Source: Diphasiastrum complanatum
Lineage: Eukaryota > Streptophyta > Lycopodiopsida > Lycopodiales > Lycopodiaceae
Length of the DNA stretch: 64,000 nt
Assembly (NCBI GenBank): GCA_029204225.1
Contig: CM055101.1
Location: forward strand, 7,812,931-7,876,930
Direction of reading: 5' to 3'
Positions 44,995 through 56,603 of this stretch are shown piece after piece. The notes under the pieces were generated by a model. The model was not told where the DNA came from. It worked only from the letters and a program-made list of their open reading frames with translations, and ran no database searches. The translations under genes and the position numbers were made by a program. Position 1 is the stretch's first letter. Each line of letters opens with the position of its first letter.

Positions 44995-46766
44995 TCAGAG
45001 GTATGCACTTTCGACCTTTTTTATTATTATGGAATGTGCCACACCGCTATCATCGATAGTGAAAGGCTTGAACAGTGTCACTGGTCCAACTGATCTCGAC
45101 ATCTCTGCTAAGGCAGTGGCAGCCATAGTTGTTGATGATGATGTTTCACCCAAACTCCTTTTTATAGGTGCCAACTGCAAATGCCATAAAAGCTACAATA
45201 ATAGCTGTTGGTCATTATGCACAATACCTGACACTAGACGTGGTGACCGCCCTGTCAACATGATCTGGTTCAGCCACTCTGTTGTCAAAAATGTATACTA
45301 TCCATTAAGAAATAGCTCATGGACTTGCTTCATGGCTAGTGTGGCAGTTTTGAAATTCTTAGTGGCATTATCTTTCAACCTTTTCTCAATAAGGCCTTCT
45401 ACTTCCTTAACTCGTTGTGCAAAAGTCTCTTCCCAATCGCAATACAACTGCCACAAAATTGGATAAGAAACATCAACGTTATGCGCAATATTACTATATA
45501 CAATATCAAATTCTCTACGCACTCCTGCCATCCAAGCTTTGAATCTAGCCTACTTGTGAATTGTCTGATAATATACAGTATTGTGCGTAACACAATGCTT
45601 CTCTGTTGCGTACACATAATGCAATGCAAACAATTACAGAGTGTTCCCTACCAAAATCTCTATGCCATCAAAGTTTTGAACTTTCAATCGGCCTTGTAAA
45701 ATGGCCCATGCCAATACTGCTTGAGATTTCAGATTCGGGCTCCTGCCACAATTCATATGGTTCATACAGCTCGTGGGGTTGCCTCAGTCATGGTTGCATC
45801 CACAATTGTAGCTTGTTCCTTCTGTGAGCAGAATCCGCCAACATCATTTTTGTTGGTGTCAAACAAAACACACTTGTGTTTCTTGTGTTTGTTGACATCA
45901 GCAATCCAACTCTCAAGCCTGTCAATCCACACTATCTAGTTCTTGGCATGTACTCTTCTCATTTGGATATATAAACAGCCCACGAAGTTGACATCAGCAA
46001 TCCAACTCTCAAGCCTGTCAATCCACACTATCTAGTTCTTGGCATGTACTCTTCTCATTTGGATATATAAACAGCCCACGAAGGCTGGCTGTGCAATGGT
46101 CATTTCTTCATCAAGCCTCTCTTGTTTTCTTTTCTGAGTTTCTTGATATTACGTAGATTAACTAGCAGTCATCTTTTTGGTAGCTAAAGCCAACAATTTT
46201 CACTTCAGATTGTAGCTTTTGGCATTCAGCTTCCTTGTCGTGAAGTTCCACCTCCATATCAGATAGCTGCCTATGAGCCTGCTGTAAGTCTGCCACAATT
46301 TGTCATAAGTTTGTTTGCTCCTATACAGCCTCCGGGTGCTATAACCAACAGTCACACCGTCCTAAAAAAGGCAAAATTCCTTGCCTCTGGGCAAGTTCCT
46401 TTTCCAGTTGTAAGTTTCTTTTTCGCAAAGAGCCTTGCTCTTCCACACACTGCTCCAATTTGTCGGCCACCTTTGTGCGGAGTATATTTTTCGTCCATTC
46501 TTTCAAACCGGTGTTATCAACTCGAACTGGCCCTCCTACGGTGATACCATTAAGTTGTTGAAGTTCCTTTTCATATTCGTAAGAATCTTTGGCCGTCCGT
46601 GCCGCGTATGCCTCTTGCTGAAGCTGAGTAATCTGTTCAAAGTACTGGGCATTTCTTTCTCGTAGCATCTTATTGTCTTCCTCTTGATTTCTTAGTCGTT
46701 CGTGCAGGTTCAACGCTTGTGTCTTAAAATCACTGGCTTGCACATGATATTGGCGTAGCTTCAGCG
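44995..46766 (-). pseudogene. E Gag-like protein: coiled-coil and VDVSYP part
   Basis: From 46,766 down: LKLRQYHVQASDF then a long heptad-rich coiled coil (LRNQEEDNKMLRERNAQYFEQ..., VEEQGSLRKRNLQLEKELAQ) to about 46,370. More helix follows (QQAHRQLSDMEVELHDKEAE) to a stop near 46,160, then a 96-bp tandem repeat. At 45298-45531 comes REFDIVYSNIAHNVDVSYPILWQLYCDWEETF, like the E arms, then EWLNQIMLTGRSP and a tail at 44995-45180. The C5 5' LTR interrupts its start. Probably a large Gag of the E family; the assignment rests on order, not on a known domain. Confidence 0.5.
45891..46082. repeat. tandem duplication, 2 x 96 bp
   Basis: Units 45891-45986 and 45987-46082 look identical. The period is 32 codons, so the frame of the coiled-coil protein is kept. 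Confidence 0.95.
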
Positions 46767-47075
46767 TGTTGGAATAGACATCCAATATGCCAAAGCACAT
46801 GTCATATGCACGGATTCAGTTAGTTAGGATGCTGACGTGGCATAGGCTACGTGGTTAAATGCTTTCTTGGCAAGTATGTGAAGCATGGTCTTCTTGACCT
46901 GTGAAACAAGTTACTATATGTATAAGCTTTCATTAATGAGTACGTACGTTTTTCTGTCTCCTGCGCTATTGTTCAAGCATCTGTCATCTTTTGAATGGTC
47001 TGATTTCTTTGTAATCAATTCTCTGTAATCGTTGCCATGGTTCTGTGAAAGCTGTCAGGATTGGAAATTCCAATA
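46767..47075 (+). repeat. C5 5' LTR (309 bp)
   Basis: TGTTGGAATAGACATCC ... GGAAATTCCAATA, equal in length to the 3' LTR at 17,178-17,486. It interrupts the E Gag-like frame. The five bases before it are CAGCG; those after the distant 3' LTR are AGGCG, not a clean duplication. Confidence 0.88.
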
Positions 47076-47076
47076 A

Positions 47077-47091
47077 TGGTTATGGGCCCAC
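47077..47091 (+). other. C5 primer-binding site for an internal tRNA-Met half
   Basis: TGGTTATGGGCCCAC, one base after the LTR, is complementary to the anticodon arm of initiator tRNA-Met (GTGGGCCCATAACC), not to its 3' end. Drosophila copia and yeast Ty5 are known to prime this way. Confidence 0.75.
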
Positions 47092-47284
47092 ATCGCGCAT
47101 AGCTCGTTTCTGTTTTAGGCAACATCTGTATACAGAGATTGAATGCTTCAACACCGTTGGATACTCAGAATTCAAGATCCGAACGTGACAGCACTGTGAG
47201 AGGGACTCAGATCACGAAGCAAAAAGGGCCAAGTCAGTTTTCTGAACACAGGTGGATTTAGAAGCGGGCTCCTTGATCGATCCA

Positions 47285-47593
47285 CGAATCATCGATAGGC
47301 TAGAAACCGGGAATTACAGCGCATGGAGCTAGAAAATGGCTATGGTGCTGAAGGAGCGCGGCCTGTGGGGGGTCGTCAGCGGATCTGAAGTGGTGGAGGT
47401 CGATGAAGAGGGTCAACCGAAGGACGAAGTGGCCACAGCTCAAGTAGCTTCAAAGGAAGCAAAGGCATATATGATGATATGCCTTTCCCTGGGAGAATCA
47501 GCAGTATCTCAGGTTCAGGGTGCAACATTAGCGAAGGAGGTTTGGGGGCTGTTGAAATCTTTCTACGAATTGTGGAGAAAGACCAATTCATAA
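47285..47593 (+). pseudogene. C5: Gag N-terminal fragment
   Basis: RLETGNYSAWS, a stop, then KMAMVLKERGLWGVVSG, acidic linker, YMMICLSLGESAVSQVQGATLAKEVWGLLKSFYE. This is the usual start of a Copia Gag. Cut at about 47,595 by C6 LTR sequence. It belongs with the RT/RNase H half at 16,272. Confidence 0.78.
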
Positions 47594-47599
47594 ACCCAT

Positions 47600-47757
47600 C
47601 TTAGTCTTATGTTTTGTTGACAGATCTTGCTTGTAACACAATAATATTTTTTGTATGATCAGTTTTCCTACCAATGGTAATCTGATCTTTATGGTATTAT
47701 TGGGCTTAGGAGATCAAAAATACATGTGTAGGGCGTCTCACACGTGTGAATTCAGCA
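47600..47757 (+). repeat. C6 5' LTR, last 158 bp
   Basis: CTTAGTCTTATGTTTTGTTGACAG ... GAATTCAGCA before the primer site. It contains TCTCACACGTGTGAA (47,736). The first 440 bp or so are missing; the overlap with 38,615-38,655 ties it to the C6 3' LTR. Confidence 0.85.
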
Positions 47758-47770
47758 TGGTATCAGAGCC
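47758..47770 (+). other. C6 primer-binding site
   Basis: TGGTATCAGAGCC directly after the LTR end. A 740-bp non-coding leader follows (47,771-48,512) with TTTCACATGTGCGAAA near 48,295. Confidence 0.88.
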
Positions 47771-48512
47771 TACCTAAGTTTTACAAGCAAATCTAATCAA
47801 AAAGTTTGCAGATTTGATTAGATTTCAAGCTAGGAATTGTCTAGATTCTACTTTCTAGCTACTTTGCAGTTTTCTGGTGATTTAGAGCTTCAAACCACAT
47901 TGAATGGTCCAGATCAGGTACTGTACGGAATTTCAGGTGTTGGCACGTATGAAATCCGCTCATTTTTAGTTTGGTGGTTCTCTCTCACCTTAGATCCAAA
48001 TTTCATGCAAATTAGCCCACTAGAAAGCTAGAAATTGTAGAATCTGATGCAATTTGAATCATGACAGTTGGATAAGCCAATCAGATGTTATAAGCTTTTG
48101 AAGAGTCGTAGGTAGGGCGCCTAGACCTGTGGCAAATTGTGTGTACATGTCCTTTATTGCTTGAATGATCACAAAAATCATCCAGAAGCTGAACAATCTC
48201 ATCTATATGTGATTTAGACAAAATTTTTAGGTTCTAGGCAAATTGTTTCATACAAATAGATTGTATTTGAGTCAATTTGACATTTTTGGAGAATTTCACA
48301 TGTGCGAAATTCAGAGAACCATAACTTTTGTCATACTTCATCTTTTTTGATGATACAAATCTTGTTTTAGAGAGATTGTCAAGCTAGTGAGATCTATCTC
48401 ACAGTTTTTTTCTTAGTCTTACATAGGATTTGGTTTTCAGCCCTTGATTGGTTCCTATAGTGAGAAGATAAGCAATTTTTTCATCCATCTTTTTTTATTT
48501 CCATCATTCTTT

Positions 48513-49944
48513 ATGAGTTCAATGGGTGTCTTTCTATTAGAAGCAAGTGAAAGATTGTCAAACCTCCAATTACTCAATTTGGAAGGTTAGAATGGCATCT
48601 GTCTTAATACTACAAGATGTGATGGATATTGTACTTGGCATTGAAGAAGAACCACAAATTCCTCAAGAAATTCCAAAGTACAAAAAGAGAACTTGGATGG
48701 ATCTACATTATATTAAAATGAATGTCTCAAATGACATCTTAAGAGAAATTGGTGCTTGTACTAATGCCAAAGATGCTTGGGAGACTCTTAAGTCCATCTA
48801 TGAGGCAAAGAATACTTCTAGACTTCTAACACTAAGAAAACAAATTTTTCAAAGTGTACAGAGAAGTGATGAATGTGCTTCAGCTTATGTAATGAGAGTT
48901 AAAGACCTCCATAGAGAATTGTCATGCATAGGAGACTCCATCAACCAAAATGAACTTGTTCAAGTCATACTTAGTGGGTTAAAGGAGGAACATGACAACC
49001 TTGTTCAGAGTTATGCTATTAAGGAGGAGCTATCAAGTTTGGAAGCACTCCAAAGTGTGCTCATTTCTGAAGAATCAAGACAAGAGTATAAACTCTTGAA
49101 AATGGAGAGACTGTCTCTCAACATCGATGGTAAAGCTCTCTTTACCAAAGACAAGCACAAGACAAGAAGTAAGAATCAACACCAATCCTCTTCAAACAAG
49201 AACAATATTATTTCCAAGGAGAAAGGAGAAGATGATGAGTTCTCTCAAGCTTCCACATCCAAGAAGAAGAAGAAAAACATCAAGTGTTTCTTTTCTGGCA
49301 AGAAGGGGCATTATGCCACCAATTGCTTCAAGAAGAAGAGTCAATTCAAGCAAGCCAACATTTCTAATGAAAAGAAGGAAGATGCTCATGCAAGTGATGG
49401 AGAGGGATCTCTTATGGTCTCAAGTTTCTCTTCATCACCTTTCAAGAAGGATGGTTCGTGGTATATCGACAGTGGAGCTTCCTCACATATGTGTAGCTCC
49501 AAGCATTCTTTTTCATCCATGTCACCTTATGAAGGAGCCAAGAAGTCCATCTACACAGCAAATGATCATGAGTGTGCTATTGAAGGCATAGGGACCATTC
49601 CCTTAAAGCTTTCTTCATCAAAAGTTCTTTCTCTATCTAATGTACTTTTTGTTCCCAAGTTAACAAAAAATCTTATTAGTGTTGGGCAATTGTTTGATAG
49701 TGGACTAGATGTGAATTTCAATGTTGATACATGTACAATCAAAAATCATGATGAGATCCTTGAATTTGGGTCTAGATATGGTGGAATCTACAAGCTTGAT
49801 CCCAAAGAGTATGCTAACTCTTGTGATAGTGTTTTTGCTTCTCATATGTCTTTGGAGGAACTATGGCATAGAAGGTTGGGGCATCCTAACTATAATTCTA
49901 TGGTGTCCGTGGTCAAGAAAGCCCAAAGCTATTGGCTTGCCTAA
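48513..49944 (+). pseudogene. C6: Gag, protease and GAG-pre-integrase
   Basis: ATG at 48,513 (MSSMGVFLLEASERLS); one shift near 48,555 leads to a 465-codon frame. Gag UBN2 core (SIWKVRMASVLILQDVMDIV, AKDAWETLKSIYEAKNTSRLLTLRKQIF), then a zinc knuckle with second Cys to Ser (CFFSGKKGHYATNC). Protease WYIDSGASSHMCSSKHSF (Asp kept), VLFVPKLTKNLISVGQLF and [14 protein letters not shown] follow. A shift near 49,920 ends it. Closely related to C3 and C8. Best kept polyprotein of the window. Confidence 0.9.
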
Positions 49945-50976
49945 TCTTATCTCCAATAATTTCAAGCCATGTGAGGCTTGTGCCATATCTAAGTCTCATA
50001 AAAAGCCTTTTTCAAAGTCATCTATCAAGACTACACATCCATTGGAGCTCATACACTCGGATGTGCACTTCTCATCTTCAAAGAGCAAGGGTGGTGCTAC
50101 TTGCTTTGTAACTTTCATTGATGACTTCACTAGATTTACTTGGGTATATCTTCTAGCTTCAAAGTCTATAGTGTTTGACTATTTCCTAAAGTTCAAAGCT
50201 CTAGTTGAAAAACAATTTTCATACAAAATCAAGATTCTTAGAAGTGATGGAGGTGGTGAGTACACTTCCAATAAATTTCATGATTATTGTCTTGTGCATA
50301 TACACCATCTCAAAATTGGGTGGCTGAAAGAAAGAATAGATCACTATGTGAATGTGCCAAAACCATCGGAATTGATGCATCCTTGCCAAAAGACTTTTGG
50401 GGTGAGGCCATCGATTGTTCAAACTATCTTTGCTATCGACTCCCTCATGTTGCACTTGGAGGAAAGTCACCATATGAAGCACTCTATTTGAAGAAACCTA
50501 AGATTGAACACCTTAGAGTATTTGGATGCATTTGCTTTGTCCATATCCCCTTGGAAACAAGAAAGAAGGATGATCCTTGTGCAAGAAAAGGAGTAATGGT
50601 TGGATATTCATCCAACAAGAAAGCCTATTGAATCTACATGCTCTCTACTTCTAAAGTAATTGATAGTAGAGATGTAGTTTTTCATGAAGAAGAAAAGTCC
50701 AATCTTGGAGGGGCCGAGATTAAGCAACCTCAAAATCTATCACCTTTTGTTATTGAAGACAATCAACATATGGAGGAGTCAAGATTTGAAGATGGAAGTC
50801 CTCGGATTTTCACTCCTAGAAGATCCATGAGGGAGAGATCCGAGCCCAAGATGCCCACTTATGATGACAAAGGAAAACAAGTGGATCTTGATTCCACTTA
50901 TGTTTATTTTGTTTCTCATGAGGAGCCCAAAGATGTTCAAGAAGCCCTCAATATCAAGGAGTGTATGAGGCCATGA
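49920..50976 (+). pseudogene. C6: integrase and linker
   Basis: [15 protein letters not shown]-type zinc end, [14 protein letters not shown] (first Asp), [34 protein letters not shown] (second Asp), a shift with loss of some codons near 50,300, then [16 protein letters not shown] (Glu kept), [12 protein letters not shown] and HLRVFGCICFVHIP. A stop at 50,630 precedes the linker FHEEEKSNLGGAE ... FTPRRSMRERSEPKMP. Confidence 0.88.
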
Positions 50977-51720
50977 AGATTGAATATGATGCCTTAATCA
51001 CCAACCAAACATGGGAGCTAGTGGATCCACCACCTAACATGCATATCATTGGATGCAAGTGGGTATTCAAGATCAAGTACAATCATGATGGCTCCATCAA
51101 CAAGTACAAGGCAAGATTATGTGCTAAAGGCTTTGCACAAATATATGGCCTTGACTATGAAGAAACCTTTGCTCCTGTAGCAAATATGGTGACAATAAGA
51201 ATCATAATCTCTCTTGTCTTATTTTTTAAGTGGAAACTGTTTCAACTTGATGTCTCCAACGCTTTTTTGAATGGCTATCTTGAGGAGGAGATATACATGG
51301 AACAGCCTCAAGGATTTATCAAGGATAAATCTAAGGTGTGTTTGCTATTTAGAAGTCTTTATGGCTTGAAGCAAGCACCTAGATCATGGTATTCAAGAAT
51401 CAACAACTTTCTACTTTCATTAGGATTTGTGCTTAGTGACTATTCTATGTACTTAAAGTTTGATAGTAGTGATATTGTCATTCTTCTAATCTATGTAGAT
51501 GACATTATTCTTAGTGGAAGTTGTTTGATGCTAGTTCAGGAAACCAAAGATACATTAGGAAAATAAGTTAAAATGCAAGATCTAGGAGAGATCCATTACA
51601 TTTTGGGCCTTGAGATTGATTTTCATGAAGAGTATGCTTTTATTTGTCAATCTAGATATGTCTTTTATATGTTGAGAAGTTTCAATATGCAAAATTGTAA
51701 AGGCATAGATACTCCCATAA
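50961..51720 (+). pseudogene. C6: reverse transcriptase, cut at an inversion breakpoint
   Basis: A 201-codon frame with NQTWELVDPP, CKWVFKIKYN, VTIRIIISLVLFFKWKLFQLDVSNAFLNGYLEEEIYMEQPQGF, SLYGLKQAPRSWY and LIYVDDIILSG with catalytic Asps intact. A stop at 51,564 is followed by QDLGEIHYILGLEI and NMQNCKGIDTPI, where C6 sequence ends at 51,720. The next codons are found at 39,880 on the minus strand. Confidence 0.9.
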
Positions 51721-51721
51721 T

Positions 51722-52340
51722 ATAGCTTGAGCCTCTTTGTTTGAGATAAATATTAGAATCAGCAGAGTTCGGGATGAAGTCATGCTGACACAAAAATCGA
51801 TTGATTCTATTAAACCAAGCCCTTGGAGCTTGCTTTAGCTTGTAGAGAGTCTTCTGCAGCTTACATACTTTGTGTTCTTAACCTTGAAGGACGTAACCTT
51901 CAAGTTGATAGATATAGATGTCTTCTTGTATGTATCCGTTCAAAAAGGTTGTCTGAATATCCATCTAGTGTACTTCGAGATCTTCGGGAACTACGAAGCC
52001 AAATAAAGATCGAATTGACTGAAAGGCTTATGACTAGACTGTATGTCTCAGTGTAGTCAATTCCACAGGTTTGTTCATAATCTTTGACGACTAGTTGAGC
52101 TTTCCATCTGGCTATTGAACCATTTGGACTGAGCTTTAACTCGAAGATCCACTTGGTGTCGATGATCTTTGCATCTGTAGGAGCTTCGACAAGATGCCAG
52201 GTCTTGTTCTTCATTAGTGAATTCTACTCAACATGCATGGCAAAATGCCAGTTGTCTGCATTCGAGCTTGACAATGCTTCTGTTACTAAAGTAGGTTCAT
52301 CATTGTTGATGGATGCCTAAGGGCTTGTCGATGTCGAGCA
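51722..52340 (-). pseudogene. C2 copy B: reverse transcriptase
   Basis: From 52,214 down: MKNKTWHLVEAPTDAKIIDTKWIFELKLSPNGSIARWKAQLVVKDYEQTCGIDYTETYS, a VHYMDIQTTFLNGYIQEDIYIYQLEG-like block, KLQKTLYKLKQAPRAW, and SNIYLKQRGSS at the edge. The catalytic LYVDD block is missing: about 35-45 bp were lost between here and its continuation at 39,881. Confidence 0.85.
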
Positions 52341-53463
52341 GATATTCAAACAATAGTCGGTTGCTAAGATGATGATTCTCCTTGCTGTGTGATAGGGGTA
52401 TCTCCGATGTTCGTCAGAACAATTGTAGGTTCGATGGTGATGGGAGTCATTGGAACGAACTCTTGCATTGGTTGCTTCTACTTCAAGTCGAAGAATTTGT
52501 CTTCGAGGAAGATGACATCTCGACTAACTAAGATTCGACTTGACTCGACCTCAAAAACTCGATATGCTTTGTGTGTTGTCGAGTATCCAATGAAGATACT
52601 CATGTAGCTAACAGGGTCAAGCTTCTTTCTCAGATCAGAGGGAATGTGTACATAACAAAGATAGCCAAATACTCGGAGGTGTCTTAGACTTGGTTTGTAT
52701 CCATAGAAAGCTTCGAAGGAAGCCTTTGAGTCGACTGATTTGGTACTTGAATAGTTTTGCAGATAACAAGCTATTGAAATAGCTTCAGCCCAAAAGTTCT
52801 TGGTGAGTTGAGCATTCACATCATCGATCGTGCTGCATTTAGCAATGTTTGGTTCTTCCTTTTAGCTACTCCATTCTGCTGTGGTGTGTAGCTGGTGGTG
52901 AACTGATGATGAATACTGAATGATGCCAGATAATCAAACATTTCATTTGACAGAAATTCTCCACCGCTGTCTGTATGAAGGATCTTGAGTCGTTGACCAG
53001 TCTGTGTCTCAGCAAACTGTTTGAAATCTTTGAAACAGTTAAATGCCTTAGACTTGTTCTTAATGAACATAATGTTGGTAAATCTCGAATAATCATCGAT
53101 AAAAGTGATGAGATATAGTGCTGAACAGAGATGGAATACTCATAGGACCACAAGATCACTATGTATATAGCTCTAGTGGCTTGTCCCTTTGGGAATCTTG
53201 ATCTAGGTTGTTTGCCTAGTAGGCACATCTCACAGACATGTCGAATGTCAGTGGAGGCAGCATTAAAGTTCAAATCCTTGCCTATACTATTATGAAGCAT
53301 TTACAAGATTGATCTCATGTTTAGGTGTCCTGATCTTTGATGTCATAATTGGGCATTTGAAGTACTCACATTAGTAGAAAGTGCATATTTGTGACCCAGA
53401 ATGCACAAATTACCTTCTCTGTTTGCAGAGAGGACTTCTTTATAGTTCTTGCCTAAAATGGTA
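52341..53463 (-). pseudogene. C2 copy B: GAG-pre-integrase and integrase
   Basis: From 53,463 down: TILGKNYKEVLSANREGNLCILG, CEMCLLGKQPRSRFPKGQATR, LHTDSGGEFLSNEMFDYL, PQQNGVAKRKNQTLLNAA (Glu kept), NFWAEAISIACYLQNY, HLRVFGYLCYVHIP, YMSIFIGYSTTHKAYRVFEVESS, VSRDVIFLEDKFFDLK. Frameshifts occur near 53,080, 52,860 and 52,480. Close match to 7,230-7,989, including the end at CATTG. Confidence 0.88.
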
Positions 53464-53468
53464 CATTG
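53464..53468. repeat. target-site duplication CATTG, left
   Basis: Pairs with 63,167-63,171. Joining the C2 sequences across one copy restores a continuous SKQCTILG reading in the protease-integrase region. Confidence 0.9.
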
Positions 53469-53905
53469 TGTTGGAGAATGGAGATACCAACAAGATGAAA
53501 GACAATTATGAAATGATGAAATCATAGTGATAACTGTGTTAATAGAATCGTGGATTACTTAGAAAACAAAAATTGCGAGCTTTTCTTTTGTGTTGAATAA
53601 GATTATTAGTGTAGGAGGCTTAGACTACCATGAAAGAGAGATTGCAGAAACGATTAGGCTTTTAGGACAGGAATATAAAGAGAATGTAGAAATAATTTAG
53701 GCGTCAGAGACAACCATACATTTCTCTGATAATAATGTTTGCATAAGATGAGTGAGAGTTAATTTTGCTCAACAAGAATGCAAAGATGTAGAACAATAGC
53801 GAATCCATATAATAATGACGTTGTAACACAACAATTAGATCACAATACAATTGCGCTGATAAGCACGTGATCCTACTTACAGACTCAAATCAATTGCTAA
53901 AGTTC

Positions 53906-54701
<796 letters not shown>

Positions 54702-54714
54702 TGGTATCAAAGCC
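54702..54714 (+). other. C3 primer-binding site
   Basis: TGGTATCAAAGCC, one base off the usual complement to initiator tRNA-Met. A non-coding leader follows to 55,333. Confidence 0.85.
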
Positions 54715-55333
54715 AAGTACAAGGCCATTGATCTGTGTTTGAATCTAATCCAATTTTAGCAGGTTTTGGTGCAAAAATCTAGTATTGGAAGGGCGAGCTG
54801 GTATCCAGGTTTTGGTGAGGGGATTTGATCCCAAACTTTTTCAGGATCAAAATCCGTACTGTTCACACGTGTGGGCATCTCTGAACCAGCATTTAATAAT
54901 CCATATTCATTGGATCATAGAAAATTCATATGGTGTCAGTTTGATGTAATTTCTGGTGCAAATCCTTAGGATAAGCTACTAGGATCACTTGCCATTGATT
55001 AGTTTTGAATTTGTTTCATGAAAACTAATTAATCTAGGCTGATTTCAGACCTTCTTAAAGTGGAAACCAGGTCTTGAAAGTACATCAAAGTGAATGAGAG
55101 AGATAGAGTCAGTTTTTGTCCAAGAATAGCCAAGATTGGCAAGATTTGCTTGAGTGTAGTTTTCATCTCATCTTATCTTCATTCCAGCTTGTGAGGGAGT
55201 GATAGAACTGTGATTACAAATCCATCTGTTGGATTAGAAGTCAACATTCGAGTGAAACACTGCAAGTTAGAAACCTTTGTGAGTTTCAGGTCCAAACAAA
55301 TCTATATCTTGTGTGTAGAATCTTGCTAGTAAG

Positions 55334-56185
55334 ATGGGATCAGTGGGAGCCTACCTTTTAGAAGCTAGTGAGAGGTTAAATTCTACCAATTATGCTATTT
55401 GGAAAGTGAGGATGGAGTCACTAATGGTGCTCCGGGATCTTTATGAGTTTCTAATAGATGATGAAGATGAACCTCTAGGTGCACATGAATTAGTGAGATA
55501 CAAGAAGAGGTCTAGGCTTGCACTTCACTGTATTAAGATGAATGCAAGCAATGATCTTTTAAGGGAAGTATCATCATGTAAGAGTGCTAAAGAGGCTTGG
55601 GAATCTTTAAAATCTATCTATGAGTCAAGTAACACTTCGAGGGTTCTCATGCTTAGGAATCAGATTCTACAAAGCATGAAGAGGAGTGATGAGAATGCAC
55701 AAGATTATGTGCTAAGAATCAAGTCTCTTAATAGGGAGTTAGCTTCCATTGGAGAGAAGATTCAAGATAGTGAGCTTGTTCAGATTGTCCTAAATGGTCT
55801 AGGGAGTGGCTTTACAAATTTGGTCCAAAGCTTTGCAATCCAAGACACTTTGCCTACTATAGAAAAGCTACACAGTGTATTAGTAGCTGAAGAGTGTAGG
55901 ATGTTGCATACCAATGCAAGAATGAATGCTATTTCTTTGCAGGATGGTGATGAGAAAGCTAATTTCTCATTCAAAAGCAAGAAGAAGACCAATGGCAAGA
56001 ATAAGCACTTCAAGGAGACCAAGGAGGAGGATGAGGCTTCAAGCTCAAAGGGCAAGATCAAAGACAAGTCCAAGTACAAATGTTTTTTCTGTGGAAAGAA
56101 AGGACATTTTGCATCAGAATGTCTCAAGAAGAAGAAGGCACAAGAGAGCAAACAAAGCAAACAAGAGAGCCACCTTTCTATGTGA
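55334..56185 (+). CDS. gag: C3 Gag, 283 aa, intact
   Basis: Starts MGSVGAYLLEASERLNSTNY. The DUF4219-like start is followed by a UBN2-type core (about residues 50-190: WKVRMESLMVLRDLYEFL, AKEAWESLKSIYESSNTSRVLMLRNQILQSMKRSDENAQDY), a lysine-rich linker and a complete CCHC knuckle CFFCGKKGHFASEC (about residues 248-261). The end is created by the deletion: after KKKKAQESKQSK the frame runs a few codons into RNase H sequence and stops. Gag forms the particle that packages the RNA. The start is the first ATG after the leader and aligns with the C6 start. Confidence 0.9.
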   Translation: MGSVGAYLLEASERLNSTNYAIWKVRMESLMVLRDLYEFLIDDEDEPLGAHELVRYKKRSRLALHCIKMNASNDLLREVSSCKSAKEAWESLKSIYESSNTSRVLMLRNQILQSMKRSDENAQDYVLRIKSLNRELASIGEKIQDSELVQIVLNGLGSGFTNLVQSFAIQDTLPTIEKLHSVLVAEECRMLHTNARMNAISLQDGDEKANFSFKSKKKTNGKNKHFKETKEEDEASSSKGKIKDKSKYKCFFCGKKGHFASECLKKKKAQESKQSKQESHLSM

Positions 56186-56603
56186 TGGAGTAGTATCATG
56201 GCTTTCCAAAAAGCAAGATACCATCTCCCTATCTTCCACAGAATCCGAATACAAGGCCTTGACATCAACATGCAAGGAGGTCTTGTGGATCAAAAGGCTA
56301 TTGGTGGAGCTTCATGTCATGGAGGAGGAGGTTTCTATCATCTATTGTGACAACCAATCAGCCCAATCACTTGCAACTAATCCTACATTCCATGCAAGGA
56401 GCAAACACATCGAAATTGCTCATCATTTCGTGAGGGAAAAAGTGCAAGCTAAAGAGATCAAGCTCCAACACGTGCCATCATCAAGTTGCTTGGCTGATTT
56501 GTTTACTAAACCTTTACCTAAAGATTCATTTGTCAAGCTTAGATCTTCAATTGGAGTTATTGATAAAAGCATTGTGATCTCCAAGGCTAGATTTGAGGAG
56601 GAG
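56186..56603 (+). pseudogene. C3 RNase H, C-terminal remnant
   Basis: In another frame than Gag: VVSWLSKKQDTISLSSTESEYKALTSTCKEVLWIKRL, IIYCDNQSAQSLATNPTFHARSKHIEIAHHFVREK, SCLADLFTKPLPKDSFVKL. The first acidic block (SDSD) is deleted. It ends in the purine tract ATTTGAGGAGGAG (56591-56603). Confidence 0.9.

Noticed and set aside
55780-56271. 163-codon minus-strand frame
   Set aside because: Antisense of the intact C3 Gag; lysine codons read as Phe/Leu.
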